Part shown: positions 16,661 through 25,506 of the stretch, piece after piece
Layout of the letters: each line of letters opens with the position of its first letter
How positions within the stretch are numbered: position 1 is the first letter of the stretch
Origin: Chloroflexota bacterium
GTDB lineage: Bacteria > Chloroflexota > Anaerolineae > Anaerolineales > Villigracilaceae
DNA length: 64,000 bases
Reading direction: 5' to 3'
NCBI GenBank assembly: GCA_016213105.1
Contig: JACRBN010000021.1
Span: forward strand, 1-64,000
The notes under the pieces: generated by a model
Database searches by the model: none
What the model was told of the DNA's origin: nothing
Seen by the model: only the letters and a program-made list of their open reading frames with translations
Program-made: the position numbers and the translations under genes

Positions 16661-18247
16661 ATGAAACGCTGGAATGGATGGGGAAACGTGAGCACGGATT
16701 ATCCTGTGCCGCCCTCTGCCCTGGAATATTTGACGAAGCGCCTCGGACAGCTCACGCCCGTACCGGATGCCGCCAAAGAGACCGTCCTCGCCGCTGTGGG
16801 CGGATCCCGTTTACCTGCCCATCCGTTGGTGGATGTCTCCGCCGGGGAGCGGCTGATGCACGCGCGCGGACAGTCGATGCACGATTGGGTCGACCTGCGC
16901 TATGGCCGCGTCAACTCCTTCCCTGATGGCGTGGCCTTCCCTGAAACGGACGAAGACGTGCGCGGCTTGCTGAAATACGCCAGGGACGCAGGCGCGCAGG
17001 TCATCCCCTACGGCGGCGGGACGAGTGTGGTGGGTCACATCACGCCCTGCCCGAACGACAGGCCCGTGCTGAGTCTCTCGCTCGAAAAGATGACCAGGCT
17101 GCTCGATCTCGATGAAACGAGTCGGCTGGCGAATTTCCAGGCGGGCGTGGCGGGGCCGCAGCTCGAAGAACAACTTAAGGCGCGCGGATACACTCTCGGG
17201 CACTTCCCGCAATCGTTCGAATATTCCACGCTGGGCGGCTGGATCGTCACCCGCTCCAGCGGACAGCAATCCTACCGCTACGGCAAGATCGAAGCGCTCT
17301 TTGCGGGCGGACTGATGGAGACTCCGCGCGGACTGCTGGAGATGAAACCCGTGCCCGCCTCCGCGGCGGGGATGGATGTGCGCGAGATGGTGCTCGGGTC
17401 GGAGGGGCGGCTGGGGGTGGTGACTCAGGCCAAAGTCCGCGTGAGGCCTTTACCCGAGGTGGAATCCTTCTTCGGCGTCTTCTTCCCCTACTGGGAGCAG
17501 GGCTCGGATGCGGTGCGGGAAATCGTCCAAAGCGAATTGCCCGTGTCGATGCTGCGGCTGAGCAATCCGCTCGAGACCGAGACTACGCTGATCCTCTCGG
17601 GCAAGAGTTGGGTGGGCCTGGCGGATCGCGGCCTGCGGGTCATCGGTTACGGCGACACGCGCTGCCTGATGGTTTTCGGTGTGACGGGTTCACGCAAACA
17701 GTTCAACCGCACGCGGGGCGACGTGGCGGCGGTTTGCCGCAAACATGGCGGACTCTTTGTGGGAACCATCGTCGGGCACACCTGGGAGAACAGCCGCTTC
17801 CTGTCACCGTACCTGCGCAATACACTCTGGGAAAGGGGCGTGGCCATCGACACACTCGAGACCGCGCTGCCGTGGTCGCAGGTGCGCGAGGCGTCGAAGG
17901 CCATCCTGCAGTCCATCGTGGACGCGATGTCGAAACACAACGAAAACGTGCTGGCCTTCTCGCATCTCTCGCACGTCTATCGCGACGGCGCGAGCATCTA
18001 CACCACCTATCTGTTCAGGCGCACTCCCGACCCCGACGAGATGCTCGCCCGCTGGCAGGACATGAAACATACGGCCAGCCTGACCCTGCAAAAATATGGC
18101 GGGACGATCACACACCAGCACGGCGTCGGCGTGGATCACGCGCCCTACCTGCCCGCCGAAAAAGGCGCGCTCGGCATGGATGCCATGCGCGCGGTCATCC
18201 GCTCGTTCGATCCCGATGGGATGATGAACCCGGGAAAACTTGTTTGA
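16661..18247 (+). CDS. FAD-binding oxidase, alkyl-DHAP synthase-like
   Basis: This 528-residue flavoenzyme belongs to the vanillyl-alcohol oxidase/GlcD superfamily and is closest in motif to alkyldihydroxyacetonephosphate synthase, which swaps the acyl group of acyl-DHAP for a fatty alcohol to form ether lipids. Cues are KRWNGWG at the N-terminus, VIPYGGGTSVVGH in the FAD domain, then HFPQSFEYSTLGGWIVTRSS with SYRYGKIE, and a C-terminal HQHGVGVDH like the catalytic His loop of that family. An AAGGAG precedes ATG 16661. GlpD and a kinase follow and a FadR-like regulator precedes, consistent with glycerolipid chemistry. A 2-hydroxyacid dehydrogenase role remains possible. Confidence 0.8.
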   Translation: MKRWNGWGNVSTDYPVPPSALEYLTKRLGQLTPVPDAAKETVLAAVGGSRLPAHPLVDVSAGERLMHARGQSMHDWVDLRYGRVNSFPDGVAFPETDEDVRGLLKYARDAGAQVIPYGGGTSVVGHITPCPNDRPVLSLSLEKMTRLLDLDETSRLANFQAGVAGPQLEEQLKARGYTLGHFPQSFEYSTLGGWIVTRSSGQQSYRYGKIEALFAGGLMETPRGLLEMKPVPASAAGMDVREMVLGSEGRLGVVTQAKVRVRPLPEVESFFGVFFPYWEQGSDAVREIVQSELPVSMLRLSNPLETETTLILSGKSWVGLADRGLRVIGYGDTRCLMVFGVTGSRKQFNRTRGDVAAVCRKHGGLFVGTIVGHTWENSRFLSPYLRNTLWERGVAIDTLETALPWSQVREASKAILQSIVDAMSKHNENVLAFSHLSHVYRDGASIYTTYLFRRTPDPDEMLARWQDMKHTASLTLQKYGGTITHQHGVGVDHAPYLPAEKGALGMDAMRAVIRSFDPDGMMNPGKLV

Positions 18248-18335
18248 TGTCATTGCGAGGAGGGCGCTCTCCCCGACGAAGCAATCTCCATATTACCTTG
18301 AGATTGCTTCGTCGCTTCGCTCCTCGCAATGACAT
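18247..18335. repeat. Dispersed palindromic repeat, full copy
   Basis: An 89-bp element bounded by ATGTCATTGCGAGGAG and CTCCTCGCAATGACAT, with inner arms around GACGAAGCAATCTC and GAGATTGCTTCGTC. Its first base is the last base of the preceding stop codon and its end supplies an ATG (18334) in frame with glpD. Related copies occur at 63513-63603 (full) and 137-157 (half). Confidence 0.9.
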
Positions 18336-18351
18336 GGAAGTGAGAATTTTT

Positions 18352-19938
18352 ATGCAATGGACACATGGTTGGCGCAACAACATTTGGGCTGAACTGAACC
18401 AGCCCTGGGATTTGATCATCATCGGCGGCGGCATCACGGGCGCAGGGATTCTGCGCCAGGCGTCGCATGCCAAACTGCGCGCCCTGCTGGTCGAAGCGGA
18501 CGATTTCGCTTCGGGCACCTCCAGCCGCTCCTCGAAGATGGTACACGGCGGTCTGCGTTATTTGAAAAATGCACAGATCAAGGTCACGCTGGAATCGGTG
18601 CGTGAACGCGAATACCTACTCAAGCAGGGCCGCGGACTGGTCAACCGCCTCGGCTTTTTGTATCCCTGCCTCAAAGGCGACAAAATGCCAGGCTGGGTCT
18701 TCGGCGCGGGGCTGACCCTCTACGACATCATGGCGGGACAATGGACTCACCGCTCCTACGACCTGGACGACATGCGCGAGCTTTGTCCGCCGTTGACCAC
18801 GCCCGCGCTGCGCAGCGGCTACCGCTACTTCGACGCCAACACCGACGATGCGCGCCTGGTCTTGCGTCTTCTGCGCGAGTCGGTCGCCAACGGTGGCGTG
18901 GCGCTGAACTATGCGCGCGTCGATTCGTTGTTGAAAAATCAAAGCGGACAGGTTTGCGGCGTTGTCCTGCGCGATACCTCTGGCGAAGTGGAACGCCAGG
19001 CTGAAGTCCGCGCGAAGGTGGTCATCAACGCCACAGGTGCCTGGGCCGATGAACTGCGCGGCGCAATTAAGCAGAAACCACGCATGCGCCCGCTGCGCGG
19101 GAGTCATTTGGTCTTGCCGTTCCAACGTCTGCCCATCACGCGCGCAGTCTCGTTCCTGCATCCGCGCGATGGGCGACCCGTGATGGCGATTCCCTGGGAG
19201 GGCGCGATCCTCTTCGGCACGACCGACGTCGACCACAAGTCGAACATCCAAACCGACCCATCCATCAGTTCTTCCGAAGCGGAGTATTTGATGGAGGCGC
19301 TGCGCTTCGTCTTCCCTGCGCAGGAATTCGACTTCAAGGATGTCATGTCCACGTTCTCGGGCCTGCGTCCCGTGGTCAACACGGGCAAGGCCGACCCGTC
19401 GAAGGAATCGCGCGAGCATGCCATCTGGGACGAGCACGGCCTGCTGACCGTCAGCGGCGGCAAGCTGACCACCTTCCGCATCATGGCGCGCGACGCGCTC
19501 AAGATGGCCCGCAAATATCTGGGACCAGTGGACTTTGACGTCAACACACCCGTGCTGGATGCCTTCCCGCCCGAAACCGAGGTTCTGTTAAAAGATTCCA
19601 GCCTGCATCCCGCCCAACAAATGCGATTGTTCGCCCGCTATGGGATACAATCAGCGGCACTGTTCGCAGCCGATTGCGCGCATGAAATCATTCCCAATAC
19701 ACCCTACTTCTGGGAGGAATTGCGCCAGGCCGCCCGCGCCGAAGGCGTCCTCCACCTCGACGATTTGCTGCTGCGCCGTGTGCGCCTCGGCCTGCTGGCG
19801 CCCCACGGCGGACTGGACTTGCTTCCACGCATCCGCGCCATCGTCCAGCCTGAACTCGGTTGGAATGATGATCGCTGGGTCAAGGAAGCAAACGAATACA
19901 CTAAATTATGGAAACGCGCTTACGGGTTAAATAACTGA
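18352..19938 (+). CDS. glpD: FAD-dependent glycerol-3-phosphate dehydrogenase
   Basis: This 528-residue enzyme oxidises sn-glycerol-3-phosphate to dihydroxyacetone phosphate, passing electrons to quinone. The N-terminal Rossmann motif reads WDLIIIGGGITGAGILRQAS, followed by TSSRSSKMVHGGLRYLKN, the RPLRGSHLVLPF substrate loop, GTTDVDHK and the C-terminal DAO_C-type domain (from about residue 400). ATG 18352 (MQWTHGWRNNIW) is preferred. An in-frame ATG at 18334 belongs to the palindromic repeat. DHAP from this step is the precursor that an alkyl-DHAP synthase pathway needs, which links it to the preceding gene. Confidence 0.9.
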   Translation: MQWTHGWRNNIWAELNQPWDLIIIGGGITGAGILRQASHAKLRALLVEADDFASGTSSRSSKMVHGGLRYLKNAQIKVTLESVREREYLLKQGRGLVNRLGFLYPCLKGDKMPGWVFGAGLTLYDIMAGQWTHRSYDLDDMRELCPPLTTPALRSGYRYFDANTDDARLVLRLLRESVANGGVALNYARVDSLLKNQSGQVCGVVLRDTSGEVERQAEVRAKVVINATGAWADELRGAIKQKPRMRPLRGSHLVLPFQRLPITRAVSFLHPRDGRPVMAIPWEGAILFGTTDVDHKSNIQTDPSISSSEAEYLMEALRFVFPAQEFDFKDVMSTFSGLRPVVNTGKADPSKESREHAIWDEHGLLTVSGGKLTTFRIMARDALKMARKYLGPVDFDVNTPVLDAFPPETEVLLKDSSLHPAQQMRLFARYGIQSAALFAADCAHEIIPNTPYFWEELRQAARAEGVLHLDDLLLRRVRLGLLAPHGGLDLLPRIRAIVQPELGWNDDRWVKEANEYTKLWKRAYGLNN

Positions 19939-19945
19939 GCACGGA

Positions 19946-20008
19946 GTCAAAAGTCTCCAGACTTTTGACCGCTCAACTCATTACTCCAAAGTCTGGAGAC
20001 TTTGGAGT
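19946..20008. repeat. Pair of related palindromes before the kinase gene
   Basis: 19946-19969 has arms GTCAAAAGTCT and AGACTTTTGAC around CC. 19983-20008 has arms ACTCCAAAGTCT and AGACTTTGGAGT around GG. Both share the core AAAGTCT-NN-AGACTTT and lie between glpD and the kinase. They may be a binding site pair, a stem structure in the mRNA or dispersed repeats. Confidence 0.75.
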
Positions 20009-20028
20009 CCGCACTGCAAGGAGACATC

Positions 20029-21564
20029 ATGCCCGAAAACATCCTCGCCATCGACAACGGCACGCAATCCGTCCGAGCGCTTGTATTCGACCCGCGCGGG
20101 AAGCTGCTCTTCATGCAGCGCATCCCCATCGAGCCGTACTACTCCACCGCGCCCGGCCTGGCCGAACAGGATCCCGAAGTCTTCTGGCGCGCCATCTGCG
20201 ATGCCTGCCACGGATTGTGGGCACAGGGCATGGACAAATCCTCCATCGCGGCGGTTGCGGTCACGGCACAGCGCGGCACGGTCGTCAACGTGGACAAGAA
20301 CGGCAAGCCGCTGCGTCCCGCCATGATCTGGCTCGACCAGCGCCGCACCGAAGGCCTCAAACCTGTCGGCGGATTATGGGGCGCGGCGTTCGCCGTGGCA
20401 GGCGCGTCCGAAACGGTGGCCTATCTCCAAGCCGAAGCGGAGGCCAACTGGATTCGCACGCACCAGCCCGAAGTCTGGAACCAGACGCATAAATATCTGC
20501 TGTTATCGGGGTACCTCGTCTATCGGCTCGTCGGTCAATTCGTTGATTCGGTTTCAAGCCAGGTAGGATACATCCCCTTCGATTACAAGGCGCTGACCTG
20601 GGCCAAATCCTGGGATTGGAAATGGCAGGCCGTCCCGATGGACAAGCGCCTCCTGCCTGACCTGATTCCTGCGGCGTCGCCCCTGGGTGGAATCTCCGCC
20701 GAAGCCGCCTCTGCCACCGGCATCCCACAGGGACTCCCGCTCATCGCCGCCGCCGCCGACAAAGCCACCGAAGTCCTCGGCGCGGGCTGCCTCGAACCGC
20801 ACGTCGCCTGCCTGAGCTACGGCACGACCGCCACCATCAACACTACGCACAAAAAATACATCGAAGTCATTCCGCTCCTGCCGCCCTATCCCGCCGCCGT
20901 GCCCGCCGCCTACAATTTCGAGATCGGCATCAACCGCGGCTATTGGATGGTGACCTGGTTCAAACAGCAATTCGGCCTGCGCGAACAGACCATCGCCGAC
21001 CAGCGCCAGATCGAACCCGAAGCCCTGTTCGATGAACTCGTGCGCGCCGTCCCGCCCGGCTCGGAAGGTTTGATCCTGCAACCGTACTGGTCGCCCGGTC
21101 TGGTCTTCCCCGGGCCTGAAGCGCGCGGCGCGGTCATCGGCTTCAGCGACGTGCATACCCGCGCCCATCTTTATCGCGCCATCCTCGAAGGGCTGGCCTA
21201 CGCCCTGCGCGAAGCCTCCGAGCGGACCGAGAAACGCAGCGGCGTGCGCATCACCGAGCTGCGCGTCGCAGGCGGCGGCAGCCAATCGGATGCGGCCCTG
21301 CAACTGACCGCGGATGTCTTCGGCCTGCCCGCCTCGCGTCCGCACGTCTACGAAGCCTCGGGCCTGGGCGCCGCCATCGACGCGGCCGTCGGCGTCGGCC
21401 TCCACAAGGATTTCCCCAGCGCCATCCGCGAGATGACCCACATCCGCGACACGTTCGAACCGAATGAAAAAACACACGCCCGATACAATGGCTTGTATCA
21501 TGGCGTGTATAAGAAAATGTACGACCGTCTTAAACCACTGTACGAGTCGATGCGCGGTACTTAA
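20029..21564 (+). CDS. FGGY-family carbohydrate kinase
   Basis: This 511-residue kinase has both halves of the FGGY fold: [15 protein letters not shown] at the N-terminus, [13 protein letters not shown], the substrate loop [19 protein letters not shown] in the ATP-binding half and [18 protein letters not shown] near the C-terminus. The family phosphorylates glycerol, xylulose, gluconate and similar polyols. Its position behind glpD suggests glycerol or a related polyol, but it lacks the exact GlpK GTTS motif, so the substrate is open. ATG 20029 is set by AAGGAG five to six bases upstream. Confidence 0.85.
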   Translation: MPENILAIDNGTQSVRALVFDPRGKLLFMQRIPIEPYYSTAPGLAEQDPEVFWRAICDACHGLWAQGMDKSSIAAVAVTAQRGTVVNVDKNGKPLRPAMIWLDQRRTEGLKPVGGLWGAAFAVAGASETVAYLQAEAEANWIRTHQPEVWNQTHKYLLLSGYLVYRLVGQFVDSVSSQVGYIPFDYKALTWAKSWDWKWQAVPMDKRLLPDLIPAASPLGGISAEAASATGIPQGLPLIAAAADKATEVLGAGCLEPHVACLSYGTTATINTTHKKYIEVIPLLPPYPAAVPAAYNFEIGINRGYWMVTWFKQQFGLREQTIADQRQIEPEALFDELVRAVPPGSEGLILQPYWSPGLVFPGPEARGAVIGFSDVHTRAHLYRAILEGLAYALREASERTEKRSGVRITELRVAGGGSQSDAALQLTADVFGLPASRPHVYEASGLGAAIDAAVGVGLHKDFPSAIREMTHIRDTFEPNEKTHARYNGLYHGVYKKMYDRLKPLYESMRGT

Positions 21565-21597
21565 CGCAAGTTGCCACCTTGAAGAAAAAATAAGAAT

Positions 21598-21634
21598 GTG
21601 TCGCCCTCCCGAAGGGCATCGGGAGCATGACACA
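21598..21634. repeat. Palindromic intergenic repeat
   Basis: GTGTC and GACAC flank CCTCCCG and CGGGAG, giving a stem around AAGGGCAT. It lies 34 bases after the kinase stop and could also terminate transcription. The 260-base gap 21565-21824 consists mainly of this and two more repeats. Confidence 0.65.
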
Positions 21635-21666
21635 AACCGAATATGGCGGGCTTGCCCATCATCCAA

Positions 21667-21722
21667 CCACGGAGAAAATCTGTAAAAAACTCCGTGCTCT
21701 CTGTGTACTCTGTGGTAAAGCT
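21667..21722. repeat. Intergenic repeat of the ACAGAGTACACAGAG type
   Basis: The segment contains CTCTGTGTACTCTGTGG and CACGGAGAAAATCTGT, a motif that I recognise as a widespread short intergenic repeat in many environmental bacterial genomes. No coding signal is present. Confidence 0.5.
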
Positions 21723-21754
21723 GGGTTTTACCCCACGTAATCCCAGAGAGCCAG

Positions 21755-21790
21755 ATTTTAGAGATCCTTCGCTGCGCTCAGGATGACACA
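21755..21790. repeat. Intergenic repeat of the CHPERSEGS type
   Basis: On the minus strand TGTCATCCTGAGCGCAGCGA followed by AGGATC is a very common dispersed repeat whose conceptual translation reads CHPERSEGS. It is not a gene. Confidence 0.65.
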
Positions 21791-21824
21791 TCCAGAAGAA
21801 AGCGTCAACGCGGGGCAATCCAGT

Positions 21825-22211
21825 TCATCCGACCATGAAATCATATCCATTCAGGACCTGAACCCAAACGGCGGCAAAGGACAGGGTGACCAGCACGTGC
21901 AGCAGGACGATTTCCCACCACCAATATTTTGCCATCCACACGCGAATGAACAGGACCAACAGGGCGGGATAGACCAAAACGATCAACAAGTTTCCCAAAC
22001 CGTCCACACTGCTCTGCAGGAGAAAGTTGAGAAAACCTCCCGCCAGCGCCAGGGGCCATCCCACCGTCCCGACGCCCTGCCAAAAGAGTACCTCGATCAG
22101 TTGGGCGGGAGAATAAAGCTGGAAAGGCGGGATCAACAACGGCAGGATCATCCAGGAAAACAGGATGTTGACGGCGATGAGTGCGATGTTTTTCTTCAAT
22201 TTCGAATTCAT
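21825..22211 (-). CDS. Small four-helix membrane protein, unknown function
   Basis: This 128-residue protein has about four hydrophobic segments (IALIAVNILFSWMILPLL, GWPLALAGGFLNFLL, LLIVLVYPALLVLFI, WEIVLLHVLVTLSFAAV). A GGAGG run five bases before ATG 22211 supports it. I do not recognise a family. It stands alone between repeats and an uncertain small frame. A membrane location is the only safe statement. Confidence 0.65.
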   Translation of the reverse strand: MNSKLKKNIALIAVNILFSWMILPLLIPPFQLYSPAQLIEVLFWQGVGTVGWPLALAGGFLNFLLQSSVDGLGNLLIVLVYPALLVLFIRVWMAKYWWWEIVLLHVLVTLSFAAVWVQVLNGYDFMVG

Positions 22212-22401
22212 TGACTCCTCCGCGGGATAAGATGGGTTCAATGATACTCGCCGTCGCTCTCAATGGATGGCAGAAAGTCTCAGGCCGTCTTTCAACCATC
22301 GGCAGGACAGGCTTAACAGGGTGGGTCTTTAGGATTTCGTGTGGTGCGGCTAAATATGGGGAGCTTTTTAGGAAAAACCGCATAATAGCCAAAAGTGCGC
22401 C

Positions 22402-22740
22402 CTACATTTGGGGGTTGCCACGCAAAATGCCAGAGAGCCTGCTTTTATAAACCTGTTGCAGGTTCACAGGCTGTCCGTTCACAGTCATTTCGAATTGAAT
22501 TTTGTCCAGATTTTGCTTCAACGTTTCTTCCCCTTGCGCGCACCAGCCCGTAGCCCCAACCAAAGGTTGTTTACTGGAATTGATGTGAACGACAAAACGA
22601 TGCGTTCCCCCAAAACACATATCGATCTCACCCTGATCCTCTCCCAGGAAACCATCCGCCTGGTCTTCCAGATAGGGTGCCTGATAGCTGCTCATATCGC
22701 GTTTGGTATTGAACATGACTGGCCACAGATCGAACTGCAA
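22402..22740 (-). CDS. Small hypothetical protein, possibly a gene remnant
   Basis: A frame of up to 112 residues follows the helicase gene by five bases on the same strand. The first codon is TTG 22740; in-frame ATGs occur at 22716 and 22695, none with a convincing ribosome binding site. The segment FVVHINSSKQPLVGATGWCA then TLKQNLDKIQFEMTVNGQPV looks like part of a longer secreted-protein domain, as it has no signal peptide and stops abruptly. It may be a truncated remnant or a short intact protein. Confidence 0.4.
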   Translation of the reverse strand: MQFDLWPVMFNTKRDMSSYQAPYLEDQADGFLGEDQGEIDMCFGGTHRFVVHINSSKQPLVGATGWCAQGEETLKQNLDKIQFEMTVNGQPVNLQQVYKSRLSGILRGNPQM

Positions 22741-22745
22741 TCCCT

Positions 22746-25127
22746 TTACTCTTGCGACCAGAAGCGCGCCAGTTTATCCTTGATCTCGCTGTCCTTCTGC
22801 ACGACTTGAAATCCACGCCAGTGGGCGGGAAACAAATGGCGGTACCGGGGATGGGTAAAACGCTCATCGATCAAGACGATGATGCCCCGATCCACCTCCG
22901 TGCGAATGACCCGACCGGTCGCCTGCAGCACCCGGTTGAAACCTGGATATTGGTAGGCATAGGCAAAACCGCTGACGTTTTGGCGGTCAAAATACTCCTT
23001 GATCAAATCATTCTCCAGGCAGATTTGTGGCACCCCCACCCCGATCACCACAGCGCCGATCAAGCGTTCCCCCACCAGGTCGATCCCCTCCCCAAAGATG
23101 CCGCCCATGACAGCCAACCCGATCAGCGTCTCCTGATTGCCGGCTGAAAACTGTGCCAGGAAGGACTCGCGCTCCGCCTCCGTCATACCCCGATCCTGGA
23201 CGAGAAGCTGGCTTTCCGGCAGCCTTTCCTTGAGCTGTTCCAGCACCGCAGACAGATAGGCATAGGACGGGAAGAAAACCAAATAATTGCCCAGGTGCGC
23301 GCTGCAGACGGATTCAATCGCAGAGGCAATTGCCGCATAGGAATCCGCCCGCTGCGCATATTTGGTGGATATCCCGTTGTGGATCAGCAGGCTGACATTC
23401 TCCACCGGGAATGGAGAGGGGAAGATTCGCTTGGGATGCTCCGCCGCGCCGGTCAGGAGCTTCATGAAGTAATCCATCGGCAGTAGCGTCGCCGAGAAAA
23501 AGAGGGTCGACCGGCTGCGCTCCAGCGGGGCGGCCAGCATGGGAGCAGGATCCAGGCAGAATAATTTCGCTTTGAGATCGCCCTGCCCCTGCCGCTCGAA
23601 GTAGGACACATAGAAAGTATCGAAATATTCAGCCGTGCGCAGATAGTTACTGCACAGGAAATAAAACTCCAACAATTCCTGCCTAAACTCGGCCGGCTGA
23701 TTCAGAACCAGCCAGTCTTCCGCCTTTTGACTGAATTCCCGGACAACCTTGAGCAGCGCTTCGGGAGGCTCCTGCTCCACCAGCGCTTCCACGCCCTCTG
23801 CCTGGCAGGCTTTGCGTTTCTCCAGCAGGGTCTTATTGATCGCGCCCAGTTTTTTGGCCAATGCGGGCAAGTGCGGTTTCAGGGTGCGCTGAAGGCGCAG
23901 GACTGTTGCTTTCTCCAGTTCAGCCGAATACATGGCCCTGGCCCGATCCGGCAGATTGTGCGCTTCATCGACCAGGAAGATATACGATTCCGTGGGGAAG
24001 TCAAAAAAACGATGCAGATAGACTCGCGGATCGAATACATGGTTGTAATCGCAGATAATGCAATCGACCCACAAAGCCAGGTCCAATGAAAACTCAAACG
24101 GACAGATCTCATACGTGCGGGCAATCTCCTCGATGACCGGGCGGGTAAACGCCTGGCGGCTTTCGATTTCCCCCAGCGCCACTTTTACTTTATCGAAGTA
24201 ACCACGGGCAAAGACACACACATCCGGGTCGCAGTTGACCGGTGGACAAAAGCAGATCTTTTCCTTGGCCGTCAGGGTCACGCTTCTGATCTGCAAACCA
24301 GCCTGGCGCATATCCTCCAGCGCCTTTTCTGCCACCAGGCGTCCCGAAGTTTTGGCTGTCAGGTAAAAGATTTTGGCGGCCAGCCCCTGCCCCAGTGCTT
24401 TCACCGACGGAAACAGGGTTGCGATGGTCTTCCCCACGCCTGTCGGGGATTGGACATACAGGCGATCGTTCGCCTGGATGGCTTTATAGACCGCAACCGC
24501 CATTTCCCGCTGGCCCGGGCGGTAATCGTCATAGGGAAATTCGAGGTCTCGAATCGATTGGTCGCGCCCGGCTTGCCTGGCATAAACCTTTCGAAACCAG
24601 TCCAGATAAGGAGTGACCAGGTCGCGGAAAAAGGTTTCCAATTCGACCAGCGTAAAGCGGCGCTCGAAGGTTTTTTCCTCCTCGCTGTCCAAATGATAAT
24701 AGGTCAGGTGAATGCCAATCTCATCGGCATGCTGCTGACGGGCGTACATATACGCATAGCATTTGGCCTGCGCCCAATGCAGTGGATTGTGCTCCCCGTT
24801 CACATGCTCCAGGCTCAGCGTGGTGGTTTTGATCTCTTCAAGGATCACCGGCGCTTTATTGGCGTACAGTCCATCGATCCGCCCTCGTATTTCCAAAGGT
24901 GGGTCTGCGCCTTCGACTTGATAAGCGATCTCCACTTCGGCTTCATAGCCTTCCGGGCGGGAGCGCTGTACGCGCTGATGGCCTCTTGTGCCAAGCTGGG
25001 CGCGATCGCGCCGTTGGAACCCACCAGCTGTCAAATCGCCCGCCTGCAATATAAATTCCACCAGGCCGCGGACAGAGACGATGTGAGGTTGGCTTACTTC
25101 AGGTTGAGGAGCATGATCGGTGTGCAT
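22746..25127 (-). CDS. PD-(D/E)XK nuclease-XPD/DinG-type helicase fusion
   Basis: This 793-residue protein has an N-terminal Cas4-like nuclease region (about 30-160) with IRGRIDGLY and ILEEIKTTT, giving the D and ExK residues of a PD-(D/E)XK site. A superfamily 2 helicase of the Rad3/XPD/DinG type follows: Walker A SPTGVGKT, an Fe-S-type cysteine cluster (CFCPPVNCDPDVC, then ICPF), DEAH in FLVDEAHNL, and the C-terminal VMGGIFGEGIDL and QATGRVIRTE motifs. It probably acts in DNA repair. The start ATG 25127 has AGGGTGAAA just upstream; longer in-frame extensions run into repeat sequence and are rejected. Confidence 0.88.
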   Translation of the reverse strand: MHTDHAPQPEVSQPHIVSVRGLVEFILQAGDLTAGGFQRRDRAQLGTRGHQRVQRSRPEGYEAEVEIAYQVEGADPPLEIRGRIDGLYANKAPVILEEIKTTTLSLEHVNGEHNPLHWAQAKCYAYMYARQQHADEIGIHLTYYHLDSEEEKTFERRFTLVELETFFRDLVTPYLDWFRKVYARQAGRDQSIRDLEFPYDDYRPGQREMAVAVYKAIQANDRLYVQSPTGVGKTIATLFPSVKALGQGLAAKIFYLTAKTSGRLVAEKALEDMRQAGLQIRSVTLTAKEKICFCPPVNCDPDVCVFARGYFDKVKVALGEIESRQAFTRPVIEEIARTYEICPFEFSLDLALWVDCIICDYNHVFDPRVYLHRFFDFPTESYIFLVDEAHNLPDRARAMYSAELEKATVLRLQRTLKPHLPALAKKLGAINKTLLEKRKACQAEGVEALVEQEPPEALLKVVREFSQKAEDWLVLNQPAEFRQELLEFYFLCSNYLRTAEYFDTFYVSYFERQGQGDLKAKLFCLDPAPMLAAPLERSRSTLFFSATLLPMDYFMKLLTGAAEHPKRIFPSPFPVENVSLLIHNGISTKYAQRADSYAAIASAIESVCSAHLGNYLVFFPSYAYLSAVLEQLKERLPESQLLVQDRGMTEAERESFLAQFSAGNQETLIGLAVMGGIFGEGIDLVGERLIGAVVIGVGVPQICLENDLIKEYFDRQNVSGFAYAYQYPGFNRVLQATGRVIRTEVDRGIIVLIDERFTHPRYRHLFPAHWRGFQVVQKDSEIKDKLARFWSQE

Positions 25128-25506
25128 TTTCACCCTGAATTCTAGCACGGGGATGGGAGTGTGCGTCACAAATTTTAAAAAGACCAAACACGAAGGCCAC
25201 CAGGTACACCAAGGAAGAATTCTTGACGATTTTGCGCCCTTTCCGCCTTTGTGTTTAGAAGATTCTCCCAATTTTCTGACGCACGCCCCCGTGGATTGGA
25301 GGTTATGTGAGAATGTTTCCTGTCGAGTATTATAATGAAAACCTATCATGCCACAAGGAACAACCAATGCGGCCCGACTCCGTCGCCCATAACACGACCA
25401 ACAGCCACAGGGGGAAGCTCACGCCAGCGCCTCTTTCGCTGTCCATTTTCCATCAGAAAATTCAGAATCCCATGTAAGACATTTCATCCCCTGGGAGGAC
25501 TTCCCC
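25128..25506. other. Intergenic region with a MITE-like inverted repeat
   Basis: This 379-base gap separates divergent genes. It holds the inverted-repeat element at 25161-25284. The rest (25285-25506) should contain the promoter of the hybrid kinase gene, but I see no convincing -35/-10 pair there. No coding frame with a binding site was found. Confidence 0.6.
25161..25284. repeat. MITE-like inverted-repeat element
   Basis: Near-identical terminal arms GTGCGTCACAAATTTT (25161-25176) and AATTTTCTGACGCAC (25270-25284) face each other. The interior contains CACGAAGGCCACC and CCTTTGTGTTTAG, which resembles another common dispersed intergenic repeat. No open frame is carried. Confidence 0.55.

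Noticed and set aside
17608-18351. Extended N-terminus for GlpD through the palindromic repeat
   Set aside because: The extra residues are the flavoenzyme gene read in another frame plus the repeat; the family N-terminus begins at 18352.
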